64,000 bases of DNA from Flabesymbios commensalis (GCA_964017125.1 OZ024907.1:17964176-18028175), one strand, 5' to 3'. Numbered from the stretch's first letter, positions 12,000 through 23,797 are shown. Notes: generated by a model not told the origin, from the letters alone. A program made the numbers and translations.

Positions 12000-14279
12000 A
12001 AGCATACTGTCTGTTGCGTGAAGCTGAAAGGCTAACTACCATGATTAAAAATGGAGAGTTGACTTTGGATGATGTCCTGAAGGATGATGTGTTTGTCAAG
12101 CTTAATAACAAAATAAATGAATGGAAACAGAGTATGGAAGGATACATGACAGCTAAGTTATGGCTTCAGTACATGGAAATGGTGCAAATTTTAAGAGATT
12201 TCATCCATTCTGCTCGCACCGGAAACTGGGCCTTATACCTTCATTCACTTCAAGAAATGTTACCTTTTTTAGCGAGCTCAGGGCATAATAATTACACTAA
12301 ATCACTTGTGTTGTTTTTCGCCAAAATGGAAAAACTATCCGAAACTCACCCAAAAATACACACAAAGTTTAATGAGGGCTATTTTGTTGTAAGAAGGAGT
12401 GCTAAGACATGGGCGGGAATATTTCCTGATCTCTGTATTGAGCAGGGTTTGATGGGATCTGTGAAGAAAACTGGCGGACTGTCACGTGTGCGTGGATTTG
12501 ATGAAGTTACTCGCCTAGTATGGTTATTATCAACCCGATATGCGCATCTGTTATCAAATCTATGCATAGCCTGGTGGGCCTTGACAATACATCTAAAGAT
12601 ACTCATCAAGACATATCCAAATCCACCATTGCTCGAGATCTAACAGAAACACAAAATATCCTTGAATACTTTACAGAGCGAGATCCCTTTTCTCCTGAAC
12701 TCCATAGTCTTTCTTCTGGCATTATCGCTTGTGCAACAATAAATGTTCACGAAAGTAAGATGGTTGGTGAGGCTATCCTAATGCGCATGGCTAATAAATC
12801 AGTAAAAGATCACTCATTTAAGCAGGCCGACCAAGTCATCAATCTGAATTCCAAACTCCGTGTAGCAGTGGGGGGAGAAAAAGTTCAGATTGATCCCAAG
12901 GTTCTCTTCCAACGGCTTTTACTGATAGCAATAAACCAAGGTGTAGACCTTGTGACAGTATTCAATTATGAGCTGTGTGCCTATCCGCCTATCCTGTATG
13001 CCTATCCGGGAGTTATATGAGATGTATGTGAAGTATGTATTGCAACATTATGACCCTCAACGAACAACCATTGTACTAGATGGATACAGTGGGCCATCGA
13101 CAAAAGATGAATGCCACCTTAGGCGCTCCACTGAGGCAGGTGCAAGTGTTGAAATGACGTCCGATGATCAGACACAGAAAATGTCAAAGAAGCTTTTCCT
13201 TGCTAATACAAGGAACAAGAGTAATTTTTTGGAAGGGCTTGGGAAATGGCTGGCTGAATCAAAATATAAAGTGGTGCAGAGTCCAGCTGATGCCGATTTA
13301 TTAATAGCTCAGACAGAAATTGGCTAGCAGAACTCCACTCAGTTGTAGTTGTAGCAGAAGATACTGATGTATTTGTCCTTCTCTTGCACTACCTCAACGT
13401 TAATAAACACCATGATATATATTTTCAATCTAAGAAGGCTCTTCTTAGTCTCAGTGATGTAAACTCATCATTGACACCATTTGTAAAAAAATCCCTATTA
13501 TTCAATCATGCCATTAGTGGATGTGACACCACATCTAGACCCTATGGCATAGGTAAAACTTCTGCCAAGGATAAGGCTGAAAACTTGCATGAACACGCAC
13601 AAGTGTTTATGAACTACTTGTCTGATCGAGAAGCTATTGAAGAAGCCGGACAGAAGTCACTTTTAATTCTGTACAAAATACCTGTAGGGGTTAGTCTTGC
13701 TTTGGAGAGGGCGACAAAGTTCAGTAGTAAGGTTGCTAAACGTAGTGAGTACCTCCCTCCAGAAAATCTACCCCCAACAGAAGCATCAGCAAAGCTACAT
13801 TCTGCCAGAGTCTTTCTCCAAGTGCAGGCTTGGCTCGGCAACATCACTCTTAACCCTAACGAATGGGGATATGAGCTCGAAGGTGGTCATTTGAGAGCGG
13901 TGCGCATGGTCAATCCAGCTGCTCCAGAGTATCTCATTCTGCTGGAGGTGATAAGGTGCAACTCTTAAGACTACCTGCAGCACGCTTTCGTGTACCTGCA
14001 TGAAGCATGGTATCAAGTGCTCGTTAGCATGTGGTAATTGCAAAGGAATTTGCTGCTCTAATCCATCACAATCCGATGATTCTCAAAGTGTCGGATGTGA
14101 AAACATACAAGACAATGATCATGACGATGCATAAATTGGTGATGACTCAGCCCAATAAGCCTATTTGTATTGCTAACTTCAATAAACCAAATAAATCAGC
14201 TTGTATCATGCTATTGTTTTTTGTGCAGGCATTAATCGTACATTTATATGATTGTCCACAATAATATACATGCTCACCA

Positions 14280-14601
14280 ACCATTTTGGCGGCCATTTTG
14301 AATTTTCGATGTCAAATACACCTTGGATCAAATAAATAAATAAACAAATGGATTCCTAGACCCAAATTTATTCGGAAAAGTGGTACTACTTATAATTTTA
14401 GTCCAAAATACAAAAAAGTTTTTAGTTTTTAACATGGCGTTTTATGGCTCTTGGCGGCCATCTTGGATTTTATGTATATTCCAAAGGTGGATTCTGTTAG
14501 CATTTTATTATCAGATCCGGGGGTGCCTGTAGACACTAAAACCGTTGAGAAACCTTTTGTATCAATTTTTTCCACCTGAAATTTTAGTATGATCGCACTA
14601 A
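14280..14601 (-). repeat. Right inverted repeat flanking PIN-CXC relic 2
   Basis: Reverse-complement partner of 8,373-8,700. It contains GGCGGCCATTTTGAATTTTCG and CTTGGCGGCCATCTTGGATT, plus the TGGATTCTGTTAGCATTTTA and CTTTTGTATCAATTTTTTCC blocks. Together the pair encloses about 6.2 kb. Confidence 0.65.
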
Positions 14602-14705
14602 TTATAGATTGCCAAGCTGCGCGCATGAATGGAATTAAATGTGGTTTTCTAGACCCCGCACACTAATTGTTATGTTCAAATGACGAATTAGGCCTCTATG
14701 TGTAG

Positions 14706-14803
14706 GCCCGACGTTGACCCAAAGTTGAGGTAAGGTTTGCCCAACGTCTGTGACCTTACAGCAACATTAATCCAAGATCGGGTCAATGTATGTTTGATGG
14801 GAG
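14706..14803. mobile_element. Palindromic MITE copy, degenerate
   Basis: Retains CCCGACGTTGACCC, GCCCAACGTCTGTGAC and a GGGTCAATGT...GATGGGA end. The inner arms pair poorly. Confidence 0.45.
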
Positions 14804-14972
14804 ATTTACAGCTGGTAGGGGCCTATTAGGTTAGGCAGCCATCCACAGAAGAGTTGATCTGAGTAGGCCCAGTTGTTTTCAAAGACTATTATAACATGCC
14901 GCTATATATGCATAGAAAATATATAATGATATATAGGGCCTAGGCCTACAAATCACACCTCGCAAATGACAG

Positions 14973-15081
14973 CCCAGCAAACACCACGCCCTGACCCAAT
15001 GCTGGTTTTACGTTGGGCCAGCGTTGCAGACGGTGGTCGAACATAAAACCAGCATTGGGTCAATGCGTCGTGTTTGTTGGG
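14973..15081. mobile_element. Palindromic MITE copy
   Basis: CCCAGCAAACACCACG at one end and CGTCGTGTTTGTTGGG at the other. Arms ACCCAATGCTGGTTTTA / AAAACCAGCATTGGGTC match each other almost perfectly around GCCAGCGTTGCAGACGG. Confidence 0.8.
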
Positions 15082-15149
15082 AAGGAATCCATGTAGTCTC
15101 AACGTTGGTCCTTAAAATATCATCGATACTGTTTCCACTATTATTAAAG

Positions 15150-15640
15150 CAGCCCCTTGGGATGACATCAATTTTCGTTTTTAGTCTTGTAATGAAGTAG
15201 TGTATCACCCAGATCAAGATATAATTTTTTTCAGAGTTTTTAGATTTTTACAAATATTTTTAATCAACATTTCTATGAAACCAGAAGGAACCCAAACAAA
15301 CGATTTGTATACCTGAAGGACGATTGAATGTTTTCACAGCATTGGGTCACATGCTGATGGCATCGGCCCAGCGTTAGGTAGACAATCAGTGCTGCATTTG
15401 TGTCCTCCCGTGTCCTGACTATAAGAGACCAATTAGCGGCGACTGCTCTGATCTTACCGTCTAATATGATGTAAAGTGCTGAATATTGCTGACTTGTTTT
15501 GTTTACATGGCAATACACGACCTGGAAATACAACTATTTCACTCTTTTTCGGTGCTTTAAAATTGTTTTTTGACTTTTTCGTATTTTCAGTTAAAATCAG
15601 TAGGCTATATAGCTTCATATAAATTAAATTTTCAAAAGTG
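15150..15640 (+). repeat. Dispersed repeat, copy 1
   Basis: Direct repeat of 23,798-24,230. Shared blocks include CCCCTTGGGATGACATCAAT, TGTAATGAAGTAGTGTA, TTTGTATACCTGAA, TGTTTACATGGCAATA and CGGTGCTTTAAAATTGTTTT. Noncoding; class unknown. About 15,640-16,200 has no recognisable feature. Confidence 0.65.
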
Positions 15641-16219
15641 ACAACATTACACCTGCTGGCCCTTGGTAGCTAATCATCCCCAAATGGGTCATAGCTTCGA
15701 GATGCCCCCAATGTCGCATCCTTTTAGTAGAACTCATTCGGCAATTCCCAAAATCTGCTACGAGAAAAGGTACCACTAAACCAAAGGCGCAAAGGAGACC
15801 TTCGAATACTCATTCATAGGCCTACACCAGAGAGAGATGAAATTGCAGAAATATCTTTAAATCGCGATATAAAGACGCAAATTGCCGATGAACAAGGGCA
15901 TAGCAGCAAAAAAATAATTCAGCAAGATAGGCCCACTGAATCTAGCAAACGTAGGCCTACTCTGTGTAAGAGCACAGAGTCCCCAAAACAGTGGAAGAAA
16001 ACAGTGACGGAGATCAGCTTGAAATAAATGAGAATCCAGAAATTGAACTGGAAGATTTTGTCTTAGTCATGCAGTTGAATCACCACAAAGAAAAGTGGTT
16101 ATCACTATGTAGCATTGTAGGACATGTCTGGGGCAGATCCAGGATTTGAAAAAGGAGGAGGCGCAGGGGTTCGAGGGCTCGCCTAAGATTTTTCTGGCCA
16201 ACTTAGGGGACTTTTTGAA

Positions 16220-17456
16220 GAATTGGGCGCAAAAATGGGTGGGTGTGTTAAATTGTTACATAATCATAAAACTACTGGTCACATGGGTACCGATCAAACC
16301 TTGCACAATGTGCGAATGCAGTTTTACTGGCCTGGGTATAAGGCTCATGTTGTTCGTTGGTGTAATAGATGTTTGTCTTGTGAGAGCCACAAAGCTGTGG
16401 GATCGAAGTTTCATGCTCCACTTGTGCAAGATTTGAAAGGTGCACCCATGACATGTGAGCTGTGGCCTGTGATATCATGGGACCACTTACTCAAACCAGC
16501 AAAGGTAATGTTATATTTTAGTCGTAATGGACTATTTGACCAAGTGGGTAGAAGCATATGCTCTACCCAATCACACCGCACTAGTTGTGGCGGATAAACT
16601 TGTGAATGAGTGGGTTTGTAGATATGGAGCTCCTCTGCACCTCCACTCAGATCAAGGTCGTGATTTTGAATCCAATGTTTTCAAGGAAATTTGCCGGTTA
16701 CTAGATATCCGAAAAACTCATACCACACCTTATCATACACAATCTGATGGTCAGGTTGAGTGATTCAATCGAACGTTAAAACTCATGCTCCGATCCTTTG
16801 TCAATGTAAATCAGAATGATTGGAATGATCATTTACCATTTGTTACGACAGCTTATCGAAGCCCAATCCATAAGAGTACTAAATGTACACCCGATTTGTT
16901 GATGTTCGGTAGGGAGATTCTTTTTCTGATTGATATTGTTGTCGGTCATCCACGTGAGCTGAAATATACTTGCCATATTGAGTATGTGCAGTGGCTACGT
17001 AATAGCCTTTCAGCAGCATACCAATGTGCATCAGAAAATCTTGAGGTTGGTGCCAGGATTCAAAAACGTTTGTATGATGCTAAGGGTTGTTCATGTAAGT
17101 TCAATATAGGAGATTGGGTATGGCGATTGTACCCTCCCTCGGAAAGGTTGAAATTTGGTAGAGGTTGGCTTGGTTTATTTCTTGTCATTCAACAGGTTAA
17201 TAATGTAGCCTAAAGGATTCAGGCAGATCCTCAGACTTTGCCAAAAGGCATTCATGTAAATCACTTAAAGCCTTATCATTCAAATTCTCTACCGTTCAAC
17301 TAGTTGCAACACCCTGATCAAGTGGATACCAGTAACAGTATCAAGTCCCATGTTGATGAGGAGGGTGATGGCCCATCTCAAGTTATTGAAACAAAAGTCG
17401 AAGTCAGTACAAGTTCCGATAGAATTATCAAACCCCCTGTTAGATACGAATATGAA
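16220..17456 (+). mobile_element. Ty3/gypsy pol fossil (integrase region)
   Basis: An old Ty3/gypsy-type retroelement fragment. In order it shows an integrase zinc-binding block (CNRCLSCESH), the catalytic core of the family (HSDQGRDFES, TTPYHTQSDGQVE), the downstream AYRSPIHKSTKCTPDLLMFG block and a C-terminal linker (VNHLKPYHSN). No protease, reverse transcriptase, gag or LTRs were found nearby, so it is a partial copy. It is broken, with a handful of breaks, and looks old. Confidence 0.85.
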
Positions 17457-17544
17457 TAAAGGTGCAGTTAGGCTGGCTCTGGTTTTCAACCAAGCCATAT
17501 TTTAGAATGCATGTTTTTTATATGTTGTAGTATTCAGCTCCAAT

Positions 17545-20500
17545 GATGATGTTAATGCGAGTCTGTGATGATCAATAATTCCTCGTCACTACTCTCATAG
17601 ATGTATTCAACGGCAGTTTCAATAGCTCTGCTGTGCAAATTGAAGCCTCATCGTCGATACGACAGCTAAATTCATGATCATCACAGACAAAGGACCCTCT
17701 TGTCTTCCTTTAATCCTTCAGTATACACCTCCCGGTGCCTCGGAAATCTACAAAATAGCTCTGGCAACATGCTCTGGAAGACAAGGGGACAGGTGTCAAG
17801 TACTGCTAAGTACGATCGTCTCGCTGACCCATAAACAATACAACCATAATCCAGTTTGGATCTGATGTGAGACCGGTAAATCCTCAGTAAGGTTGTCTGG
17901 TCACTACCCCAATCCTTGCTGGATATAGCTCGTAGTAATTGTAATGCTTTCCTACACTTATCTTTCATATATTTGATGTGTAGAATAAAACTGAGCTTCT
18001 GAAACTTCTTCTCTTCAACAGGAAGCTGTTGTCCATATAGTTTGAGATTAGGCTCAGGCTGTAAGCCATTTTTGTTACAAAAATGTACACATAAAGTTTT
18101 TGTGGGAGAAAATTTAAAGCCGTTCTCAGCTGCACAAGTCACCAACTTATCGAGGCAACCTTGCAGGCGCCGCTCAATTATTGCCATATTGCTGGACTGG
18201 CAGTAACAGCCAGATCATCAAAATATAAAGACTTTTCAATAAATTCTGGTAAAGCATCAATTATACTGTTTATTTTAACGGTAAATAGAGTTGGTGAAAT
18301 AATACTACCTTGTGGGACACCTTCCTCCTGTGGATTTAGTGAAGAGTGGGTGTTGTTCAATCGTACTTTACAAATTTTCTACCCTTCAAAAAATTGTCAA
18401 TGAATAAGGGTAATCTACCCTTTAGGCCCATTTCATGGAGATCTTTCATGATACCACCCTTCCATGTGGTATCATAAGCCTTTTCTAAATCAAAAAATAT
18501 TCCAACTGTATGTTGATTTTTTACAAAACCTTGACGGATATAAGTCTCCAGTCTGACCAAATGGTCTGTGGTGCTTTTGCCTTTTTGAAAACCACATTGA
18601 TATTTAGTTATTATGTTATTGTCTTGTAAAAAAACATGTGAGACGATGATTGATCATGCGCTCCATGATTTTGCAAAGACAACTTGTCAATGCTATCGGC
18701 CTATAATTATTAGGATCTGTTCGATCTTTTCCAGGTTTAGGGACAGGGATCACTGTTGCTTCTCTCCATCCATCTGGGAAATCATGAGATTGCCACAGAT
18801 TATTTAAGCGTAGAAGCAACAGATCAAGTGATACATCAGGCAAATGTTTCAGAAACTGATAATGAACTTCATCAGGGCCAGTTGCCGAATCAGTTGCCTG
18901 AGCGATAGATTTAATTAATTCTTGTTTAGAGAAATCATTATTGTACTTTTCGTCATTATCTGACTCAAAGTCCTATGTGTTTTCCTTCTCCTTGTCCCTA
19001 CCTAATCTTTCGAAATTTTTCCTGATAATGATCTGGCGAGGATTTTGCAGCAAACGATGTCGCCAGTGTTTCTGCAATATCCGTTTTATTGATAGTAGAT
19101 GGTTTTATCCTCTTGCCACTGATTCTGCGCAACATTTGCTAAGTATGTTTTGACGAAGTATTATTATTTAGTGTGGAGACATATGCTCTTCAAGATTGAT
19201 GCTTGGCTTCACTAATTGTGCGCGAGCTTTAGCGTAATCTTTCTTATATCCGTCAAGGTTTTGTCTAGTTGGATGTTTTTTAAATTTTTGCAAGGATTTT
19301 TTCCTTTTGTCAATTGCCTTTCTGCAATCTCCATCGAACAAGGGTTTATCATTTTTCAGGGAACTGTCGAGGTTTTGGGTATGTTTTCCTCCGCTATATT
19401 GTTTAACTTGGCTGTAAAAAGGGCTATAGGGTCATCAACCCCCTCTTCACTCTCAAATTGAGAGACTGTAAGGCTCTCCCCACAAGACTGTTGGAAGGCC
19501 TCCCAATCTGCTCTGTGCAGCCTCCAATGTTGCACTCTTTTTTCAACAACAGAGCTGTTGCTCTCTATAAATATAGGATAATGATCACTGCTACAGACAT
19601 CCTCGTTGACCCTCCAAGTGTAATCCAAATATAAATCGGGATCACACAAGGATAGGTCAATGGCTGTTGCAGATCCTGAAGCAGGGTGCAAATAGGTGGT
19701 GGTATCATTATTAAAAATGCAGAGGTTTTCATCTGAGAGGAAGTCTTCTATTATTCTGCCCCGTGGGTTGATGTCCCTACAGCCCCACATTGTGTGGTGC
19801 CCGTTAAAATCTCCCAGTAGCATGAAGGGTTTGGCCAATTGTTTTACCAGCTGCCTGAATTCTACAACATCTACTGGGCGGTTTGGCGGTAAATAAACAG
19901 AGCATATCGTCATTGGCTGGTGTCAGTTTATGTTAACCGCCACAGCCTGTAAATTAGTTTTTAATGTGATATGCTGATGTGGTGTTCCGTCCTTCACAAG
20001 GATAGAGACACCCCGGCAGGCCCTTTCATTATTGGCAGGGCCAAAACAATTGACTATTGAATAATTCTCAAAACGTATGTTAGTGTTAGGTTTTAAGTTA
20101 GTCTCCTGCAGGCACACAGCTGACGGGCTGTGTTCCTGCAGAAGAATAGCCAGGTCATTGTAATTTGACCTTAAACCTCGACAGCTCCGTTGTATGATTT
20201 TGTGGACCAATCTGGATATTTATGTCTCCCTGGTTTTAACTGTGCCTGGATTGCAGCGGCGGTAGACTCAAAGACTACTCCATCATCGCTGCTTTCCTCA
20301 TCATCTGCACACTCCATGGATTCATATCTGTTATACGTGGGATCGGGTCATCAGTGCCCTTGGGCATTCGACCACTGCCATTATTTGTGCTTTTCTTGTT
20401 TATTATTTTTTTTCAGCTACTTGTGGTTTATTAGCCGTTTCTTTTCTCTCATCTTTAATATTTGTTGAAGCATCAAGAAACATCACGGAGTCAATGTCAA
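17545..20500 (-). mobile_element. LINE, I-group-like (endonuclease, RT, part of RNase H), minus strand
   Basis: Read on the minus strand. About 20,230-20,330 is the acidic end of a first ORF (ESMECADDEESSDD). 20,210-19,440 is an apurinic-type endonuclease (LQETNL, GDFNGHH, SSDHYPIF). 18,840-17,880 is the reverse transcriptase (VIPVPKPGKDRTDPNNYRPI, FFDLEKAYDTTW, EEGVPQGSIISPTLF, LYFDDLAV). 17,800-17,550 is a fragment of RNase H. Relative to the copy at 53.7 kb it lacks the segment between RSYLAVLD and TCPLVFQSM, has several frameshifts and stops, and ends within RNase H next to the gypsy fossil. The EN-RT-RNH order fits the I group rather than Jockey proper; the clade is not certain. Confidence 0.88.
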
Positions 20501-20582
20501 GTTATTTATGTACCATCGCCCAGACGGGAATTGAAATAAGATAGGAGCTTCGACATAAGTTACTTGTCCTATTAATAGTGCA

Positions 20583-21176
20583 TGGTGGGTTATTGAGAGC
20601 GTTTTCCTTCGCTTACCTGATAACGGGTTCTGGGCATATTTAGAGGATCCACCCCCAGACGGCCGGAGAATTGGGTTTCGCTGCGCAATTTAATGCTGAA
20701 ACTCCATGGAATTTCCCGCAGCTCCGCTTTTCTTGGGATAGTCCCCAGAGTAACAATATTCATTCCCCCTGAGAGACCTAATGTCAAACACACTGTTGCG
20801 GGCCGGAAAGTTATACTACTAGCAATCATCCCGTACCCCCATACGGTCGAATAGTCCCCAGAGTAGGAAATATATTTCAGGGTAGCTACATTTATTCCAG
20901 GTGAGAAACCTAATCACAAACATTCTACTGCCGGTCTAACATAGCCACATCAGTGCCTACACTGTTGCAAGAGCTGCATTATAACCCGCTTTGAAGATGC
21001 ACCTTAAAATTTATACTAGCCAATTTCGTGGAGGCTGCAACTTCTTTTGGATGATCGCTGCAGAACATTGCTTCCGTGTCATGCTATACAGCATGCAACA
21101 GAACAGCGCTCCCTGATGAGCTGCCCCAGGTAGGGACGAATAGTACTAGACTGTCAACCCTCGCAGTACCCCGCCA
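20583..21176 (-). mobile_element. TAG-tailed retroposon family, diverged tandem pair
   Basis: Two adjacent diverged copies of the 682-bp element seen whole at 34,615-35,296. The first, to about 20,838, keeps the TGGGTTATTGAGAGCGTTTT and GACGGCCGGAGA blocks and the 5' end (complement of CAATCATCCCGTACCCC). The second keeps the GAGGCTGCA...TTGGATGATCGCTGCAGA block. Confidence 0.65.
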
Positions 21177-21309
21177 TGACGTGGGATAAATGCTCAGTGA
21201 GTAAACTCAGTGAGCTGGAGCCAAGGGCAATTGTCCTGTCATTGGTCCCATGACTAATACCAGACGTCCAGTAATGGTAGGTGACTGGATGATATTACAA
21301 AATGTTTCA

Positions 21310-21440
21310 GGCAGTAAGTAGTAGAAAATGATTGCTTTACGTCACTTTCCGGCACACAAGGTCTTTAAAGTGGGACACCCGAGAGTGAGTTTCGAAGTTC
21401 CCAAGCTCCTGGAACTTCAAGTTCCTGTTAAAAAAAAAGT
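21310..21440 (-). mobile_element. Retroposon 3' tail with AAGTTCC cluster
   Basis: Contains the tail core GATTGCTTTACGTCACTTTC and its hairpin, then GGGACACCCGAGAGTGAG and an AAGTTCC/GGAACTT cluster. 28,110-28,260 carries the same join in opposite orientation. Confidence 0.55.
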
Positions 21441-21754
21441 TGTTAAAAAAACAAATGAAAAGTTGGGTAGGCTAATTGATCGGTCCAAACCTAGCCCCAG
21501 CAGTGGCTGACCCGGAACGGACACAGGGCTGAAATCTTAGCTAGGTCCAAACCCAGTTCCCCACCGTCCGGGGGGAGTCCATCGCATGTGTCTGGAGTTT
21601 CAAACAAAGTCCAGAAACAACATTTATTTTTATAATGGATATTTCGAAAACCCCCTCGACTTAATGTCAGGTCAATGTTGGCTCACCGGCTGCGTCTACG
21701 TCTGGTGCATATATATATAAGCTTGTAGCAAAAAGATACGCATTGCGAGCACTT

Positions 21755-21840
21755 GCCTACCAAACACTGGGCATTCACCCAATGCTGTTTCAATGTTGGG
21801 CCAGCGTCGAAGACGCTCGCCCAACATTGAAACAACTTGC
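21755..21840. mobile_element. Palindromic MITE copy
   Basis: Arms TGTTTCAATGTTGGGCCAGC / GCCCAACATTGAAACA flank CGTCGAAGACG. The outer ends are partly eroded. 21,910-21,965 is a remnant of another copy. Confidence 0.65.
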
Positions 21841-22084
21841 CTGGATGTAGGCCTATGTTATCGTCAACTTCTTTCTATAACACTCTTGTATAATGGTGGT
21901 TTAAAGCCGGGACACTACGACGCTGGTCCAGCATTGAATTAACATTGGCGTAACGTCTAGTATTGGCGTGAGAGTCAGACAGGCCCCTATATTTTCTTTG
22001 GTCTGTCAGAGGCAGGATGTGAAATATATTAGGCCTAACCCTTTAAGCGCTAAGCACGACTATTGTACATTTAATAGCATGCCA

Positions 22085-22345
22085 TAGCCATGTGCAACCG
22101 ACCACTACGGCCACAGGCATTTGCATAGTTATTTATAATGCAAGCGTTCTGGTCAGTCAATGTCTCCAACAGTCCACAGTCCATAATAGAAAAAGAACAA
22201 GGTGTGAAACGGTCCCCCACCCCTTCATGGCTTTAAAGAGAGATCTATTGCTCGACTTTCGCCATTGTCCTAATGCTATATATAGTAACATTGCGTCATT
22301 GGCTTCAGGCGGTGACGATTGGTTAAAAAGAAATATTCATCATGA
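22085..22345 (+). repeat. Dispersed repeat, inverted partner of 27,270-27,516
   Basis: Reverse complement shares CAATGACGCAATGTTACTA, AAAGCCATGAAGGGGTGG, CTTGTTCTTTTTCTATTATGG and AACTATGCAAATGCCTGTG with the 27.3-kb copy. No coding potential is recognised. Confidence 0.7.
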
Positions 22346-22499
22346 GACACCATGTATTCTTTTAAGCTCAATAAAGTTCAACATGTGTGTACACCAGAGG
22401 GTACAATGTATCATGGTATGACCCGTACTATATAAGACTGGGGGTCTATCACCTAACAAGACTGAGGTGCATAAAGCACTACTAGATCTACCAACAAAG

Positions 22500-22650
22500 A
22501 GAAGGCTTTTAACCGATATTGTTTTAATGTTGGGCCAGCGTCGAAGACGATGGGCCAATATTAAAACAGCATATTTCTCTGTCAGAGTAAACATGTCGTA
22601 GACACCGAGCCAGCATTAAATCAACAGTGCTGAGTGTAGAGTTTGCTGTT
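22500..22650. mobile_element. Palindromic MITE copy and adjoining remnant
   Basis: TTGTTTTAATGTTGGGCCAG / TGGGCCAATATTAAAACA around CGTCGAAGACGA. A half copy with CGTAGACACCGAGCCAGCAT follows. Confidence 0.6.
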
Positions 22651-22812
22651 GGCTCTACCACCCAGCGCCTATATAAACACATATAATATGGACTACTCAT
22701 GTAGGCCTAGGCTACTCATCAGACTCAACGTATTTTGAACAATTTGGAATAATTAAATAATTAAACCTACATTTTCCAAACAATATTAAGCACGTTTTGG
22801 TGATGAATTGTT

Positions 22813-22932
22813 CCCAGCAAACACGAAACGTTTGTATAGCCTAACATTTGTACAGTGTTGGCCCAACGTCGAATACGTTGGGCCGGCGTTGTACAAATGT
22901 TAGGCCTAGACAAATGTTTTGTGTTTGCTGGG
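22813..22932. mobile_element. Palindromic MITE copy, well preserved
   Basis: CCCAGCAAACACGAAACG at one end and TTTTGTGTTTGCTGGG at the other. The inner arms are private to this copy (CCTAACATTTGTACA / TGTACAAATGTTAGG), yet they match each other exactly around GTCGAATACG. Confidence 0.85.
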
Positions 22933-23156
22933 TTAGTTAACTTTATGATAACTTTTAAAATGGATGTAGGCCTACTTTTCTGGTCCATAGGTCACCGCCG
23001 GTCAAGATTATATTTGTATTATTTTTATTAGCACATTAAATTGAAGATATATAACAGCTGATATCAATCAGAAAGATTTATAAATCATTGATCTCTATTC
23101 CGCGAAATCTGAATAATTTCCGCTCACTTCCAGTTGTGAATTGCGTTTGCAAGAAA

Positions 23157-23444
23157 TGATTTGAAATGAATGGGGTTTTAGGCCACCTTTGTGCACATAA
23201 AGGCTAAACTGGGCCAGGAGAACCTCCTGAGGATAGTGAGATGACACTGCCCTCCAGACACACAATTCGGGCCCTGGTAGTCTGAGGCCGAGCACGCTAC
23301 CTCTCGGTCACGGAGGCTTCCCACAATATTGAATCTTTACGAAACATTTTGATTCTCTGAAAGTTGGAGGCCAGAGTGGGGTTCGAACCCGCAATCTCCG
23401 ACTTTCCAAGCAGGCAGCTTTAACCACTGCAGCAGGGCCCCGCC
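23157..23444 (-). mobile_element. tRNA-derived SINE with 17-bp target duplication
   Basis: Minus strand starts GGGGCCCTGCTGCAGTGG with an A-box-like AGTGGTTAAAGC and a perfect B box GGGTTCGAACC. A second tRNA-like block (GACCGAGAGGTAGCGTGC) follows. Flanked by ATTGCGTTTGCAAGAAA at 23,140-23,156 and 23,445-23,461. It is a retroposed SINE, not a tRNA gene. Confidence 0.85.
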
Positions 23445-23490
23445 ATTGCGTTTGCAAGAAACAACTTTAAAGCGGCTCCTTAGGATGACA

Positions 23491-23797
23491 AAATGAAAAT
23501 GAATCGGGCTTTAGGCAACCTTTGTGCACATATAGGCTAAACTGTGCCAGGAGAACCTTCTGAGGATGGTGAGATGAATGAGATGACACTGTCCTCCAGA
23601 CACAGGATTCGAAATTCGAGCCCTGACGGTCTGAGGCCGAGCACGCTACCTTTCGGTCACGGAGGCTCCCCACAATACTGAGTTTTACACGTGGATGGGG
23701 AAGAAACATTTTTGTTTCTTTCAAACTGCCGAGACCAGGAACCGAACCCCGAACTCTGGCGTGAAAGGCAGCGGTGCTAACCACTACCCTAGGGCCC
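23491..23797 (-). mobile_element. tRNA-derived SINE inserted in dispersed repeat
   Basis: Same family as 23,157 and 47,666. Head GGGGGCCCTAGGG; A box TGGTTAGCACCG, B box GGTTCGGTTCC. Target duplication CCTTRGGATGACA (23,478-23,490 and 23,798-23,810, one mismatch) lies at the start of the dispersed repeat also present at 15,150. Confidence 0.82.

Larger units (their letters stand above)
9086..14142 (+). pseudogene. PIN/XPG-like nuclease plus CXC protein relic, copy 2 (Academ-like transposase candidate)
   Basis: Near-complete member of the same family as 620-4,290. The N-terminus carries two CxxC...HxxxC zinc modules (CVLC...HNSC; CFYC...HHVC). GDNISITTVGSKPNVVTLR follows. 10,200-10,390 and 10,395-10,973 hold the [16 protein letters not shown] and WIADNVDHGTETLDGNNTVH blocks. 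10,986-12,540 is an LLLGGFHAEAGF block, two introns and a helical block (ETHPKIH). 12,540-13,010 ends in FNYELCAYPP. 13,020-13,600 is the nuclease core: TIVLDGYSG, SPADADLLIAQTE, VVVAEDTDVFVLLLHY and HAISGCDTTSRPYGIGKT, the last like the XPG/FEN I-region. The CXC cluster is at about 13,985-14,060 (CTCMKHGIKCSLACGNCKG). Breaks include a TGA at about 10,972 where relatives have Trp, frame changes near 9,425, 10,380, 12,536, 13,015, 13,315 and 13,965, and an apparent loss of the first PIN strand before 13,020. Pseudogene; family identity good, Academ label inferred. Confidence 0.68.

Noticed and set aside
23157-23797. tRNA genes
   Set aside because: A and B boxes are present, but both lie at the head of elements with target duplications and long nonrelated bodies: SINEs.
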